Shown here: positions 27,771 through 39,200 of the stretch, in pieces
How positions within the stretch are numbered: the first letter of the stretch is position 1
How the letters are laid out: the number at the start of each line of letters is the position of its first letter
Assembly (NCBI GenBank): GCA_024641505.1
Contig: JAHECY010000008.1
Location: forward strand, 22,749 to 86,748
DNA length: 64,000 nucleotides
Direction of reading: 5' to 3'
From: Gammaproteobacteria bacterium
GTDB taxonomy: Bacteria > Pseudomonadota > Gammaproteobacteria > SG8-11
Notes under the pieces: model-generated
The model's database searches: none
Seen by the model: only the letters and a program-made list of their open reading frames with translations
What the model was told of the DNA's origin: nothing
Program-made: the position numbers and the translations under genes

Positions 27771-29726
27771 TCAAGACTTGCGCACGCACTCGCGGAGCAA
27801 TTCCAGCATCATATCGCGATCCAAAGGCTTGTGCATAAAGTGTGAGGCACCAAGTGAAAAGCCGATTTCTGCGCCTTCGCTCATGGTTAAAATAACCACC
27901 GGTATATGACTGATTGCAACGTCGCTTTTAATCATCTTTAATACAGACCAACCATCGGTATCCGGCAATAAAACATCAAGCACGATCACGTCTGGCAACA
28001 ACTTGCGCGCTTTCATTATGCCCTGTTCGCCACAGTCTGCACTTACAACTTCGAATCCATCGCGACTGAGCATTCGATCAAGAATATTTACCATATGTCG
28101 ATCATCATCAATCACCAGAATCGTGGCAACCCGGCTGCGTCGTTCCGGGGTTTCGGCGATCGACAATTGCTGCCGACGTACAATTTCCGGCTGAAACCGA
28201 TTGAGCACGGATTCCACAGGCACATATTGCTTTGGGTCAATAACGTCCCTGGGCAAATGGATGGTAAATGTACTACCGACACCCAATTCGGTATCTACCT
28301 GGATGTCACCGCCCATCATCACACAGAGCTTTTTACTGATGGTCAACCCCAAGCCGGAACCTTGATAGGAACGTGTGTGGGAATTATCAACTTGGGAGAA
28401 TTCCATAAACAGCCGATCCAACTTTTCCTCGGGAATACCAATCCCGGTGTCAACAACATCGATATTCACCCATTGCCGAATCGCGTCTGAACTTGAAGAT
28501 ACACGGATGGTAATTGTCCCGCGATGAGTAAATTTCGCGGCATTACCCAGCAGATTGAGTAAACACTGGCGCAACTTCAGCTCATCTACATGCATGGCGC
28601 CAATATCTTCCGGAATTTCCAGGCATAATTTATTCTGGTTCTTCACAATTAAAGGTTGCACCGTGGAAACGGCGCTCCTGATGAGATGATTGACGTCGGT
28701 TTCAGCAATGTGGAATTCAACTTTACCCGCCTCGATTTTTGACAGGTCCAGGATGTCATTGATAAGGGATAACAAATGCGAACCCGCATCGCGGATATGT
28801 TTCATATCCGGAAGGACATGATCAAAGCCCTGATCCGCCGCCTCCTCACTGAGGATATCCGCATAACCGATGATCGCATTCAAGGGCGTACGCAGCTCAT
28901 GACTCATATTCGCCAGAAAAGCGCTTTTCACCCTGCTGGCCTCGAAGGCTCGATCACTGGCAATCGCCAATTCCCGGGTGCGCTCCCTGATACGCTGCTC
29001 CAGCTCATCGTGAGCGTGCCGCAACGCATCCTGACTTTGGCGCAATTCATGTACATGGGACTTGATACTGGCCGCCATGTGGTCAAACGCCTGGCCAAGC
29101 ACGGCGAATTCGTCACTTCCCGAGATACCACTGTAAACATTGAGTTCCCCTTGCGCCATTCGGCGCGCGGCATCAGTCAATTTCTGCAGATTGCGGGTCA
29201 TGAGAAATCCTATTAGCAAGCCAACTACCGCGATAATTGACATACCCGAAATCGCAATGACCATACCCATATCGAGTGCTTCCCGATTTACTTCGGTTAG
29301 ATGCACATGGGAAAAATTTATCGCGACTTTACCCAGCAATCCGGAAGCGTTGCTGATCTCCTGGGTACGCCAAAACCGATCGTCGTCGTTGATCAATTCC
29401 GGCATGAACCGACCCACGGTATCCGATTTACTGCTGACGACGATCCGGTTATCCTGATCCGCAATGACCACCTGGACCACATGTGGATCGGTTACCATCT
29501 CTTTGACATAAGGCTGCAGGTCGGCATACTCCTCGGTAAACAAGGCTACCCTGCTGAGCATACCGAGAAGATTGGTAACGACGTTTTCCGATACATTCAA
29601 TTGCTGTAAATTGGATTCGCGCGTGTGATTAAGGGTGATCCCCAGCACCAGGATCATCATGACGGCTTCCAGCACGAATATGATTACGGCAATCCGGTAT
29701 TTAAGGGAATTGTACAATTGCCGCAT
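27771..29726 (-). CDS. Hybrid sensor histidine kinase (sensor-HAMP-HisKA-HATPase-REC)
   Basis: FLANMSHELRTPLNAIIGYADIL, VVDTGIGIPEEKLDRLF, GSGLGLTISKKL, REC DVIVLDVLLPDTDGW. Confidence 0.95.
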   Translation of the reverse strand: MRQLYNSLKYRIAVIIFVLEAVMMILVLGITLNHTRESNLQQLNVSENVVTNLLGMLSRVALFTEEYADLQPYVKEMVTDPHVVQVVIADQDNRIVVSSKSDTVGRFMPELINDDDRFWRTQEISNASGLLGKVAINFSHVHLTEVNREALDMGMVIAISGMSIIAVVGLLIGFLMTRNLQKLTDAARRMAQGELNVYSGISGSDEFAVLGQAFDHMAASIKSHVHELRQSQDALRHAHDELEQRIRERTRELAIASDRAFEASRVKSAFLANMSHELRTPLNAIIGYADILSEEAADQGFDHVLPDMKHIRDAGSHLLSLINDILDLSKIEAGKVEFHIAETDVNHLIRSAVSTVQPLIVKNQNKLCLEIPEDIGAMHVDELKLRQCLLNLLGNAAKFTHRGTITIRVSSSSDAIRQWVNIDVVDTGIGIPEEKLDRLFMEFSQVDNSHTRSYQGSGLGLTISKKLCVMMGGDIQVDTELGVGSTFTIHLPRDVIDPKQYVPVESVLNRFQPEIVRRQQLSIAETPERRSRVATILVIDDDRHMVNILDRMLSRDGFEVVSADCGEQGIMKARKLLPDVIVLDVLLPDTDGWSVLKMIKSDVAISHIPVVILTMSEGAEIGFSLGASHFMHKPLDRDMMLELLRECVRKS

Positions 29727-29758
29727 GTGCTGTCGCCGTATTGAGGTACTAAAAGGTG

Positions 29759-30604
29759 TCAGTCCCGTGCCATGGCACGCACCACATCGTAGTCCTGGTC
29801 ACTGATAACCTTGAATGGCATGAAGGCCCCGCGCTGCAGTATTTTTCGGCCTTCCTCCGTGTTACCCCAACTCAAGATCGTGGCCAAAACTTTTTGACGT
29901 TCAGATTCGGGGACACGCGGATGTACAACGAACAGTGAATGGGGGATTGCCTTGGACTCACCGACAATACGCATTACCTGCGCCATTTCTTTCTGGAAAA
30001 ACCGCAGTGCCGGAGCCGCCGTACCACAGGCGTCGACCAGTTTTATCAGCACCTGCTGCAGACAGGAGGAATGGGACAGTGTGTGGGAAAAACGAATATC
30101 CTGGTCAAACGCAAATCCGAGATCGTGAAATGTCGCCTTGGTAAGCCGTGAAACTGCGGCGGTTTGGGGTGGCAGGGCAACGATTTTACCCTTGAGGTCC
30201 TCCAAACTGTTGATTGGACTGTCGGAGCGCACGGCGACAATCGCCGACAATGGTTCATCACGAGTCGCCAAAGGCAAGTAACCATATTTTTTTGCCGCGT
30301 CAACATAATCAAACGGCTGCATGAACGCGAAGTCATAGAGCTGTTCATCAATGCGCTCGATAAATTTTGCATACGAAGACGTGGAGCGGAACCGTACCGG
30401 TTTTGAAATCGCTTTGCCAAACTCCGCGGCAATGGGGCTGAAAACCGCTTCCAGCTCACGACTGGGGAGATGGGGGAATACCCCAAGTAAATACTGATTC
30501 TCGGCGGCAAAGCCACAGGTCACCGGCATTATCAATACGCTAAAGAGCATTATTCGTGCGCGGTGTAACAAGGTTCCGGACAAAGATTTCTGTTGGGTTC
30601 GCAC
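29759..30604 (-). CDS. PhnD-type periplasmic binding protein
   Basis: LLGVFPHLPSRELEAVFSPIAAEFGKAISKPVRFRSTSSYAKFIERID...YDFAFMQPFDYVDAAKKYGY; signal sequence. Confidence 0.85.
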   Translation of the reverse strand: MRTQQKSLSGTLLHRARIMLFSVLIMPVTCGFAAENQYLLGVFPHLPSRELEAVFSPIAAEFGKAISKPVRFRSTSSYAKFIERIDEQLYDFAFMQPFDYVDAAKKYGYLPLATRDEPLSAIVAVRSDSPINSLEDLKGKIVALPPQTAAVSRLTKATFHDLGFAFDQDIRFSHTLSHSSCLQQVLIKLVDACGTAAPALRFFQKEMAQVMRIVGESKAIPHSLFVVHPRVPESERQKVLATILSWGNTEEGRKILQRGAFMPFKVISDQDYDVVRAMARD

Positions 30605-30920
30605 TAACGCATACCTCCTGAATGGTCCTCAAGCAGTGATAACTATATCGGTAATAAATCACGATTCTTTACTGTATATAAAATAACATTTATCGTTAAA
30701 ACATACAGTTATCGTTCCTCCTACGCATAATTCGGGTAACCATCGGCCGTTACCGCGAGCACCGTCATCAACTTTGCCGATAATTATCCATTGACAATGT
30801 GCTGTATTATCACAATTTTAGTTAATCAATCCATGATATTACTGGATGTTTTTTAACCGTAATCATGAAATGCGATATGATAGCCGAAATAGAGATGTTC
30901 CAAATAAAGTGGGAATTACC

Positions 30921-31718
30921 ATGAAAAACGTCGCGACCAAAATGCTTCATGTTACGGTACTGTCAGCTCTTTTCAGTTTTTTAAGTCCTGTTTGCGCAGC
31001 CCCTGGAGAAGCGAAATTCATCGCGCAATTCGTGCCCGCCCATATGGAAACGGGTGCGCAATATGAGGTAATGCTTCAATTCAAGAATACCGGCAATGCG
31101 ACCTGGTCCCAGGGCAATGGCTACCAACTGCATACTACAAACAATGATGAAACATGGCAGGTAAACGCAGTTCCCCTGACCGATACCGGCGGCATCGCAC
31201 CCGGCAATGTCACCACCCTGAAATTCACCATTACCGCACCCGCGACTCCTGGCAGCTACCCATTCCAATGGCAAATTCGCAGGCACAATAAACCCGTGGC
31301 CGGTGACCTCAGCCCCGCCTTGCAAATCAATGTGGTGCCGGCGCAGGACAAACGGCAAGCGGAGTTTGTGATGCAAACCCTGCCGGGATTGATTACCGAA
31401 GGACCGGCTTTCAGTATCATGAAAATCGGCCAAGTCTTCCCCGTGAAAATTGTCTATAAAAACACCGGCACCGTGACCTGGCAAGCCTCGAACCTGAACC
31501 TGGTTTCGCAAATGCCAGAAAAAAATCTCACCTGGATGCTGGATAGCGTGGCAGCCGCCAGTGACCGATCCATAGCGCCCGGAGAATTCGTGACTTACGA
31601 ATTCACCGCCAACGCACCCACATCACCGGGTATCTATGATTTTCAATGGCGCCTCTACGACAAAACCGTGGGCGGTTTCGGCGCGCCGACGGAACCGGTA
31701 AAAATAACGGTTAAATAG
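30921..31718 (+). CDS. Secreted protein with two NBR1-Ig-like domains
   Basis: Signal peptide; FVPAHMETGAQYEVMLQFKNTGNATWSQGNGYQL and FPVKIVYKNTGTVTWQASNLNL...PGIYDFQWRLYD repeats. Confidence 0.8.
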   Translation: MKNVATKMLHVTVLSALFSFLSPVCAAPGEAKFIAQFVPAHMETGAQYEVMLQFKNTGNATWSQGNGYQLHTTNNDETWQVNAVPLTDTGGIAPGNVTTLKFTITAPATPGSYPFQWQIRRHNKPVAGDLSPALQINVVPAQDKRQAEFVMQTLPGLITEGPAFSIMKIGQVFPVKIVYKNTGTVTWQASNLNLVSQMPEKNLTWMLDSVAAASDRSIAPGEFVTYEFTANAPTSPGIYDFQWRLYDKTVGGFGAPTEPVKITVK

Positions 31719-31797
31719 TCCCAACCTTAGTATCTTCTCCCTGGCTGTGCCATGATACGGCATGCGTACACGGACCTGAGCCGAAACATGGGGAGAC

Positions 31798-33243
31798 ATG
31801 ATGGTCAAAAAAATCACCGGCTTCGGTATTGTCGTGCTGTTGGCGGTCATGGCCGTAAACACAGCCACCCTGACCAGCAAACAAATGCACCCGGTAACGA
31901 TCGCCTCGCCGCTGACCCGTGACTACTCACCGGTATTGTCAGCGGCCATACGCTGGCGAACCCTGGCGCCTGATGCCGGCGGAACCGAAGAAAATTTTCA
32001 GCATTTGTACCAGCTGCTACAGACTTCCTTTCCCTTGGTACATCGCGATTTAACGACGACCAGCGCGCCGGCGATGAGCCGTTTGTATCGCTGGCAAGGA
32101 CACGACAGCGGCATGGCGGCCGGATTGTTTGCTGCCCACGTCGATGTGGTTCCGGCACCGGAGAATACTGCTCCGGCGTGGACCCACCCCCCCTTCGCCG
32201 GCATCATCGATGGGGGCTATCTCTGGGGCAGAGGCAGCATGGATGACAAAGCCGGAGTGGTTGCCCTGCTGGCGGCCACGGAAGAATTGCTGCAGGAAAA
32301 TTTCTCACCGGCACGCACCCTGTACTTCGCTTTTGGACACGACGAGGAAACCGGCGGGTATGAGGGAGCCAAGCTAATTGCCCAACAGTTGGCGCGCCAC
32401 GAACCGTCCCTGGCGTTCGTCATCGATGAAGGTGGTCCCATCGTATCCGGTGTGGTGCCGGGCGTTGACCAGGCAGTAGCCCTGGTGGGCATCACGGAAA
32501 AAGGCTACGCCAATATTCAGCTTCAGGTGCATCATTCGGGAGGACATGCTTCCATGCCGCCACCGGACAGCGCTATTAGCACCTTAAGTCAGGCCCTGGT
32601 AAACCTGGAAAACCATCCCGCCGCTTCGCACCTGAACCCTGCGGTGCAACAGATGTTTATGTATCTGGCGCCGGAAATGAACTGGCTGAAACGCGCCGTA
32701 TTCGCCAACCTCTGGTTGACCAAGCCACTGGTATTAAAACTGCTGGCGGCCAAACCTTCGTCCAACGCAGTGATCAGAACCACTGGCGTAGCCACCCTGA
32801 TCACCGGTGGCACAAAAGAAAACGTACTTCCCACCAGCGCCACCGCGACGCTGAATTATCGACTGCTGCCCGGCGATACACCGGAAGCGCTGCTGGCGCG
32901 TATTGAGGAAACCGTGGACAACAAGGCGGTAGCGGTATCGCTGTTACCGTCACCACAACTGCCAGCCGCCGTAAGCCCAACCAACGGCACGATATTCCCA
33001 CGATTACAACGTACCATTCACGAGATTTACCCCGAAGTACTGGTGGCACCCTACCAACTGGTGGCGATCACGGATTCTCGGCATTATCGCCAGCTCACCG
33101 ACAACATTTATCGATTCCGTCCGCAATTCATGGGTGCGCAGGATCTGGACCGCATTCACGGCGTGGATGAACGCATCAGTATCGAGGACTTCGATCGCCT
33201 TATCCGCTTCTATAAACGTTTTATTATTAACATCGCATCCTGA
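31798..33243 (+). CDS. M20-family metallopeptidase, PM20D1/CPS-like
   Basis: AAHVDVVPAP, GRGSMDDKAGVVALLAATEEL, GHDEETGGYEGAK, IDEGGPIVSGV. Confidence 0.92.
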   Translation: MMVKKITGFGIVVLLAVMAVNTATLTSKQMHPVTIASPLTRDYSPVLSAAIRWRTLAPDAGGTEENFQHLYQLLQTSFPLVHRDLTTTSAPAMSRLYRWQGHDSGMAAGLFAAHVDVVPAPENTAPAWTHPPFAGIIDGGYLWGRGSMDDKAGVVALLAATEELLQENFSPARTLYFAFGHDEETGGYEGAKLIAQQLARHEPSLAFVIDEGGPIVSGVVPGVDQAVALVGITEKGYANIQLQVHHSGGHASMPPPDSAISTLSQALVNLENHPAASHLNPAVQQMFMYLAPEMNWLKRAVFANLWLTKPLVLKLLAAKPSSNAVIRTTGVATLITGGTKENVLPTSATATLNYRLLPGDTPEALLARIEETVDNKAVAVSLLPSPQLPAAVSPTNGTIFPRLQRTIHEIYPEVLVAPYQLVAITDSRHYRQLTDNIYRFRPQFMGAQDLDRIHGVDERISIEDFDRLIRFYKRFIINIAS

Positions 33244-33320
33244 TATGTCACGGCTTGCGCGTGATAAACGCATCAGCACCGGGGATTTCAATGCTTCCTG
33301 GTATGTCACGGCGTGCGCGT
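33238..33320. repeat. Direct repeat TCCTG(A/G)TATGTCACGGC(T/G)TGCGCGT, two copies 58 bp apart
   Basis: Copies at 33238-33262 and 33296-33320. Confidence 0.7.
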
Positions 33321-33322
33321 AG

Positions 33323-33339
33323 GGTGCGTATTACGCACC
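33323..33339. repeat. GGTGCGTATTACGCACC palindrome, copy 4
   Basis: Direct reading; directly after the direct repeat. Confidence 0.85.
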
Positions 33340-33453
33340 GTGTTTTTTAAATAACGCAAAACTCCGATCCGGCCATAAAAAAGGTAGCATGCATCACACC
33401 CAACGGTAGGACCTCGAGATCACTGGTTGCGGCGTTGTCACTCAATCTCGCAC

Positions 33454-34632
33454 CTACCTGCCCAGGCGGGCTTGCGCTTTGGCGTGTCCTTGACGCGCGG
33501 CTTCCTCATACCAGCGACGCGCTAACTTGGGATCTTGACTGACGCCGATTCCCGATCGATAAAGATTGGCGAGCATATATTGCGCATCCGGGTTACCGGC
33601 CTGCGCGGCGCGTTGATACCATTGCGCCGCTTCATCATAGTCCTTGTCGACGTCCACGCCCCGCATCAGCAGTTGCGCCAGTTCTATTTGCGCATCAAGA
33701 TGATTTTGCGCTGCGGCTTTACGCAGCCAATCCAGGCCCGCAATGGAATTTCGGTCGACACCCTCGCCGTGTACATACATCAAACCCAACCGATATTGGG
33801 CATCAGCATCCCCCTGCCGGGCCTGGTCGAGAAAGGGCACTCCGGTTACCAGTTGCTGCATACGCTCGCGAGTGGACAATGACGCCGGTTGCTGCTCCCG
33901 TGCAATATCCTTAAGCAGTACCAGCGCATCCTGTGAGCCGTTGTCGCGCGCCAACTGTAACCATTTGCGCGCCTGGGCCAGATCCTTGGGAAATTCCGCG
34001 GTACCGGTTTTGTAAAGCAGGCCGAGCTCATACTGGCTCGCGACATGGTTATCTGTGGCGGCCAGTTGCAGCCAGTGAAGCGCCTGCTGCACATCCTTAT
34101 CGGCACCATCCGAGCCTGTAAGATAAATTTTTCCCAAGTGGTAACGGGCCTCGGCATCACCACTTTGTGCCTGTTGGATCAAGCCGGCGAACTGCCGCGT
34201 CATTTCCCTGTCTTTTAACTCCCGGTAAGCGCTTTGCGCATCCCGGTCGCCCCAGGTGGCGGCCAGCCGAAACCAGTGCAAAGCCTTGGCGTTATCAACC
34301 GGCACTCCCAGGCCACTGCGATAAATAACCCCGGTAAAAAATTGCGCCCGTGGATGCCCCTGCTTGGCCGCAAGTAACAACCAGTGCGCCGCTTGCTGCA
34401 TGTCCGGTTTAATGCCGGTGCCCTGCCAATAGATTCTTCCCAATTGGTACTGGGATTCGCGGTTACCCGCCTTGGCTTGGGCCGTCAATGTTTGCAACGA
34501 GGATTGATCGACGCTGGCGCCGGCTACCACCGGCAGCAAAACTAGACAAAGCAGTATTCCAGGCAACAACGCACACAGCGTCCAACCCCGCGTGGCTACA
34601 GGTGATTCATTGTGTAATTTTTGTTTATTCAT
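33454..34632 (-). CDS. Sel1-like repeat (SLR) protein, exported
   Basis: Repeated A..WL..AA..G...AQ..LG..Y..G.GV motifs; N-terminal hydrophobic signal. Confidence 0.92.
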   Translation of the reverse strand: MNKQKLHNESPVATRGWTLCALLPGILLCLVLLPVVAGASVDQSSLQTLTAQAKAGNRESQYQLGRIYWQGTGIKPDMQQAAHWLLLAAKQGHPRAQFFTGVIYRSGLGVPVDNAKALHWFRLAATWGDRDAQSAYRELKDREMTRQFAGLIQQAQSGDAEARYHLGKIYLTGSDGADKDVQQALHWLQLAATDNHVASQYELGLLYKTGTAEFPKDLAQARKWLQLARDNGSQDALVLLKDIAREQQPASLSTRERMQQLVTGVPFLDQARQGDADAQYRLGLMYVHGEGVDRNSIAGLDWLRKAAAQNHLDAQIELAQLLMRGVDVDKDYDEAAQWYQRAAQAGNPDAQYMLANLYRSGIGVSQDPKLARRWYEEAARQGHAKAQARLGR

Positions 34633-34801
34633 CGTACGCCGTACGTTCGCATTCCACGCGCACAGCTCCCCCTCGTAATGAACAATCGGCCGTTTCTAGT
34701 GTAACGAATTCTTGATGGAAAACCAGGAATCGGTTGTTATGTTATGGGCAGGCACCGTGAACCCCGCACGTCGCCGAAATGGTAGCGCTAACCTCGGATT
34801 G

Positions 34802-35032
34802 TCAAGCGTCTTGTTTGTTGACAGTTCGTTCAATGCTATCGATATGACGATAGGCTTCGTCCAACGCTGCCAGCAGGCGGGGTACGGATTGTTCCAGGGT
34901 ATCGATCACCCGTTTGACATCACTCTGATCCAGCAACGGATGCACCCCTTGCCAGAAGTCGGAATTGAATCGGTGCAAAGTTACGCATTGCTCCTGAATG
35001 TTCCGTCGTTCCTGTTCGGATATCTTTTCCAC
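34802..35032 (-). CDS. Small hypothetical protein (76 aa)
   Basis: MEKISEQERRNIQEQCVTLHRFNSDFWQGVHPLLDQSDVKRVID; soluble helical, no family recognised. Confidence 0.45.
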   Translation of the reverse strand: MEKISEQERRNIQEQCVTLHRFNSDFWQGVHPLLDQSDVKRVIDTLEQSVPRLLAALDEAYRHIDSIERTVNKQDA

Positions 35033-35093
35033 GATAGTTTTCCTGCCACTTCCTGTTCAGAGAATAGCCAATCCTGTCCCGAATTTCAAATAA

Positions 35094-35579
35094 CTATCTC
35101 TTATCAGGTTTCTTCCCTGCCACCACAGATCCGTTACTTACGTCTTCCACCCAGGTGTACCATGGGAAAGTATCCTGGGGATAGAGGCTGCCGTAGATTT
35201 TATAAGTTCTTCCCGCCATCGCGCTGAATTTCAGGGATTTTTTCGTAATATATTGTTTTGCTACCGTATTTCCTGCAATGACAGAATCAACCTTTCGGGA
35301 AAGATGTACCTGCAACTCATATTCAGCCGGAAGCACCGCAAACGCATGCTGACCCGTCGTTTCCTTGAAATTAGTCGCCTTGCCGTTGATCGCGGTGACA
35401 ACCACCGATGCGGCATTCGGCAGCACGGTTTTTAATGCCCCCGAGGATTGTACGACCGCCACCGATACCGGCGCTAATTCCTTGCCACTGTACATTTTCA
35501 TGGGTTTTTGCGCGCATCCGTTGACCATGACGACGCATAATAGCGGGATTAAAATACGAAATGAGCTTGGGAAATTCAT
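35094..35579 (-). CDS. Hypothetical lipoprotein
   Basis: Lipobox VNGC; 161 aa. Confidence 0.65.
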   Translation of the reverse strand: MNFPSSFRILIPLLCVVMVNGCAQKPMKMYSGKELAPVSVAVVQSSGALKTVLPNAASVVVTAINGKATNFKETTGQHAFAVLPAEYELQVHLSRKVDSVIAGNTVAKQYITKKSLKFSAMAGRTYKIYGSLYPQDTFPWYTWVEDVSNGSVVAGKKPDKR

Positions 35580-35800
35580 GTTAAGTTAGTCCTCAGTTGT
35601 CGAAACCAGACGACTCCCGCGCGGGAACGGCATGCCAATATTATGGTTAATATCGGTAGGTCGATACATTTCTCCAGCCCGCTGGAAAAATCTTGGGTGA
35701 ATTAACGAGCCGAAAAATTTATAATGTGCCTGCCTTAACTCCCCACTACCGGCTGCAATACCTATGGAGTTCGGCGCCAGACACCCCTTCCCGCTAATAA

Positions 35801-36943
<1,143 letters not shown>

Positions 36944-37264
36944 AACACGGCGTTTGCTCACACCTGTCCTGCATCCTGTGGCCCGCTTTGAATCCGTTAC
37001 CACGACCCTGACGGTTACGGTCTGCCGCACAGCTTTCCCACCTGCACCACCGACCACACCATGGCTGACAGTAACAACCTTAATGTGATCGATCCCTAGA
37101 TACATGAAAAATGTGGTCACCAAAAAAATAGTATATCTACTGATGATATAACCCGGGCAAGATGCTAAGTTATTCTAGGATTCATTATCAGTCCGCATGA
37201 CAGGATTTCTACGGGTGGATCGCAAGAAAACATTCAGGTGAAATATCATTCGGAGGGTAATGCT

Positions 37265-37558
37265 ATGAACAAACTTATGATCACCGCAGTCGCCATCGCA
37301 CTGTCAGGCTTCGCCTTGGCCGATGAAAAACAACCGGCCAGCGCGACTTTTGAGCAAATCGACAGTAACCATGACGGATACATCAGCACCGCGGAAGCCA
37401 TACAACGGGATGACGTGGCGAAAAACTGGAAGGAAATCGATAAAAATGAAAACGGCAAAGTAGAGTCAGATGAATTCATCGCCTATGAAAGCAAAGGTCG
37501 ATTTACCCCGCCGGAAGATTCTGCAGCCCCGGAAATCGGCGCCGCACCGATGAAATAA
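37265..37558 (+). CDS. Secreted EF-hand protein
   Basis: Signal peptide; two EF-hand loops DSNHDGYISTAE and DKNENGKVESDE. Confidence 0.85.
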   Translation: MNKLMITAVAIALSGFALADEKQPASATFEQIDSNHDGYISTAEAIQRDDVAKNWKEIDKNENGKVESDEFIAYESKGRFTPPEDSAAPEIGAAPMK

Positions 37559-37596
37559 CTGAGCGCTCTCGATCAAATTGCTGAATAACTGGTCGC

Positions 37597-37639
37597 CCGC
37601 CCCTCCCAAACCAATGACCTGGACCGGGAGGGGCGGATT
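37597..37639 (+). terminator. Intrinsic terminator after the EF-hand gene
   Basis: CCGCCCCTCCC ... GGGAGGGGCGG-ATTT. Confidence 0.65.
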
Positions 37640-37810
37640 TACATTCCGCATTCCACTATTTTATTGTTGCCCTACCAACATTTCCCGCCGCATCAGCTCC
37701 TGCCTCGCGCTCCCGCATCTAACCCTGGATAGAAAAACTGATTCACAATAAACTCGGTGTTATTTACCGCAGTTCAAATGCCGCTTGCCACCAGGGAAGG
37801 AGCCACCATC

Positions 37811-39178
37811 ATGCGCATGAAGATTTATTTCCCCGCATTTCTGCTCGGTACCTGCGGCATATTGCCACTGAGTCCCGCATACAGCGCGGGATTTGCTTTG
37901 GCCGAACAAGGCGTCAGCGGCATGGGCAACGCCTATGCGGGTGGCGCCGCCTATGCGGAAGACGCCAGTACCATTTTCTTCAACCCCGCTGGCATGGGTG
38001 AGTTCACCCAGGAACGCTTCGATATTGCCGGGCACTATCTGCGCACCAGCTTCAAATTTACCAATACCGGCTCCACCGGCGCCGCGGTGCTGGGCCGTCC
38101 GGCGCTTACCGGCCGGGACAGCGACGGCGGACAGCCCGCGCCGGTACCCAATATCTACTATCTCACTCCCCTGTCCGATTTCCTGGTGTTTGGCTTTGGC
38201 ATGTTCACGCCGTTTGGCTTGAATACGCTTTATGACGATGACTGGGTGGGACGTTACCATGCGGTGCAAACCCAGCTGACTACGGTCAATCTCAACCCCA
38301 GTCTCGCGGTCAAGCTTACCGATAAATTGTCCGTGGGCGTCGGTGCCAACTTCCAATACGCGAGTGTACTCTTGTCCAGTGCCATTGATTTTGGCGCACT
38401 GTGTTTTTCGCTGCTGGACGCGCCTTCCTGCCGGCTCATGAATATACTTCCTCAGCAGACCGATGGCTTCGTGGCAATGACTGCCGACACCGCCGATAGT
38501 ATCGGTTTCGGCTGGAATTGGGGCGTGTTGTTCAAACCCGCCCCCCATACTCGCATTGGCGCCGCCTATCGTTCGCAGATCAAACACCGGTTCAAAGGAA
38601 ACGCCGAATTCACGGTCCCCGGGGCTGCGGCATTTGTCACCAATAGCGGCTATTTTACCGACGGTGAGGTCTCATCGGAACTCACGGTTCCGCCGATATT
38701 CTCCCTCAGTGCTTATCATGGCACCGATGCCCGCTTTGGCATCTTGGCGGATCTCACCTGGACCGGTTGGAGCACCTTCGATGAATTACGGATCAAGTAT
38801 GCTTCAGGTCAACCGGATTCGGTCACCACGGAAGGTTGGCGCAACAGCTATCGCGCCAGCCTGGGATTCAACTATCGAGTAAGTGAACTCCTGTTGCTGC
38901 GCACCGGTGCCGCTTATGACAAATCACCGATTCCCGATGCTGACCACCGCACGCCTCGCGGCCCGGACAATGACCGCACCTGGTTGACGTTGGGCAGCCG
39001 CTTCAGTGTGACACCCGGTGTTGATATAGACCTGGGATACGCACACCTCATCATCCGACCCGGCGAAATCAACAACACTCTCGAGAGTAGCGCACCGACC
39101 ATGCAAGCCACGCTGCACGGCAAGTATGATATGAACGTGGACATCCTCAGCGCCCAGCTAAACTGGCGTTTTGAATAA
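37811..39178 (+). CDS. FadL/OmpP1/TodX-family outer-membrane transporter
   Basis: SAGFALAEQGVSGMGNAYAGGAAYAEDASTIFFNPAGM; barrel ending LSAQLNWRFE. Confidence 0.93.
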   Translation: MRMKIYFPAFLLGTCGILPLSPAYSAGFALAEQGVSGMGNAYAGGAAYAEDASTIFFNPAGMGEFTQERFDIAGHYLRTSFKFTNTGSTGAAVLGRPALTGRDSDGGQPAPVPNIYYLTPLSDFLVFGFGMFTPFGLNTLYDDDWVGRYHAVQTQLTTVNLNPSLAVKLTDKLSVGVGANFQYASVLLSSAIDFGALCFSLLDAPSCRLMNILPQQTDGFVAMTADTADSIGFGWNWGVLFKPAPHTRIGAAYRSQIKHRFKGNAEFTVPGAAAFVTNSGYFTDGEVSSELTVPPIFSLSAYHGTDARFGILADLTWTGWSTFDELRIKYASGQPDSVTTEGWRNSYRASLGFNYRVSELLLLRTGAAYDKSPIPDADHRTPRGPDNDRTWLTLGSRFSVTPGVDIDLGYAHLIIRPGEINNTLESSAPTMQATLHGKYDMNVDILSAQLNWRFE

Positions 39179-39200
39179 TTGCCGTTCAGGGAGAACCGTC

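Noticed and set aside
33454-34632. Periodic sequence similarity within the gene
   Set aside because: Explained by Sel1-like protein repeats.
34712-35227. 171-aa plus-strand ORF
   Set aside because: Covers two small minus-strand genes, one with a signal peptide/lipobox; no motif in the plus frame.
37760-38587. 275-aa minus-strand ORF
   Set aside because: Antisense to the FadL-family gene; no domain.
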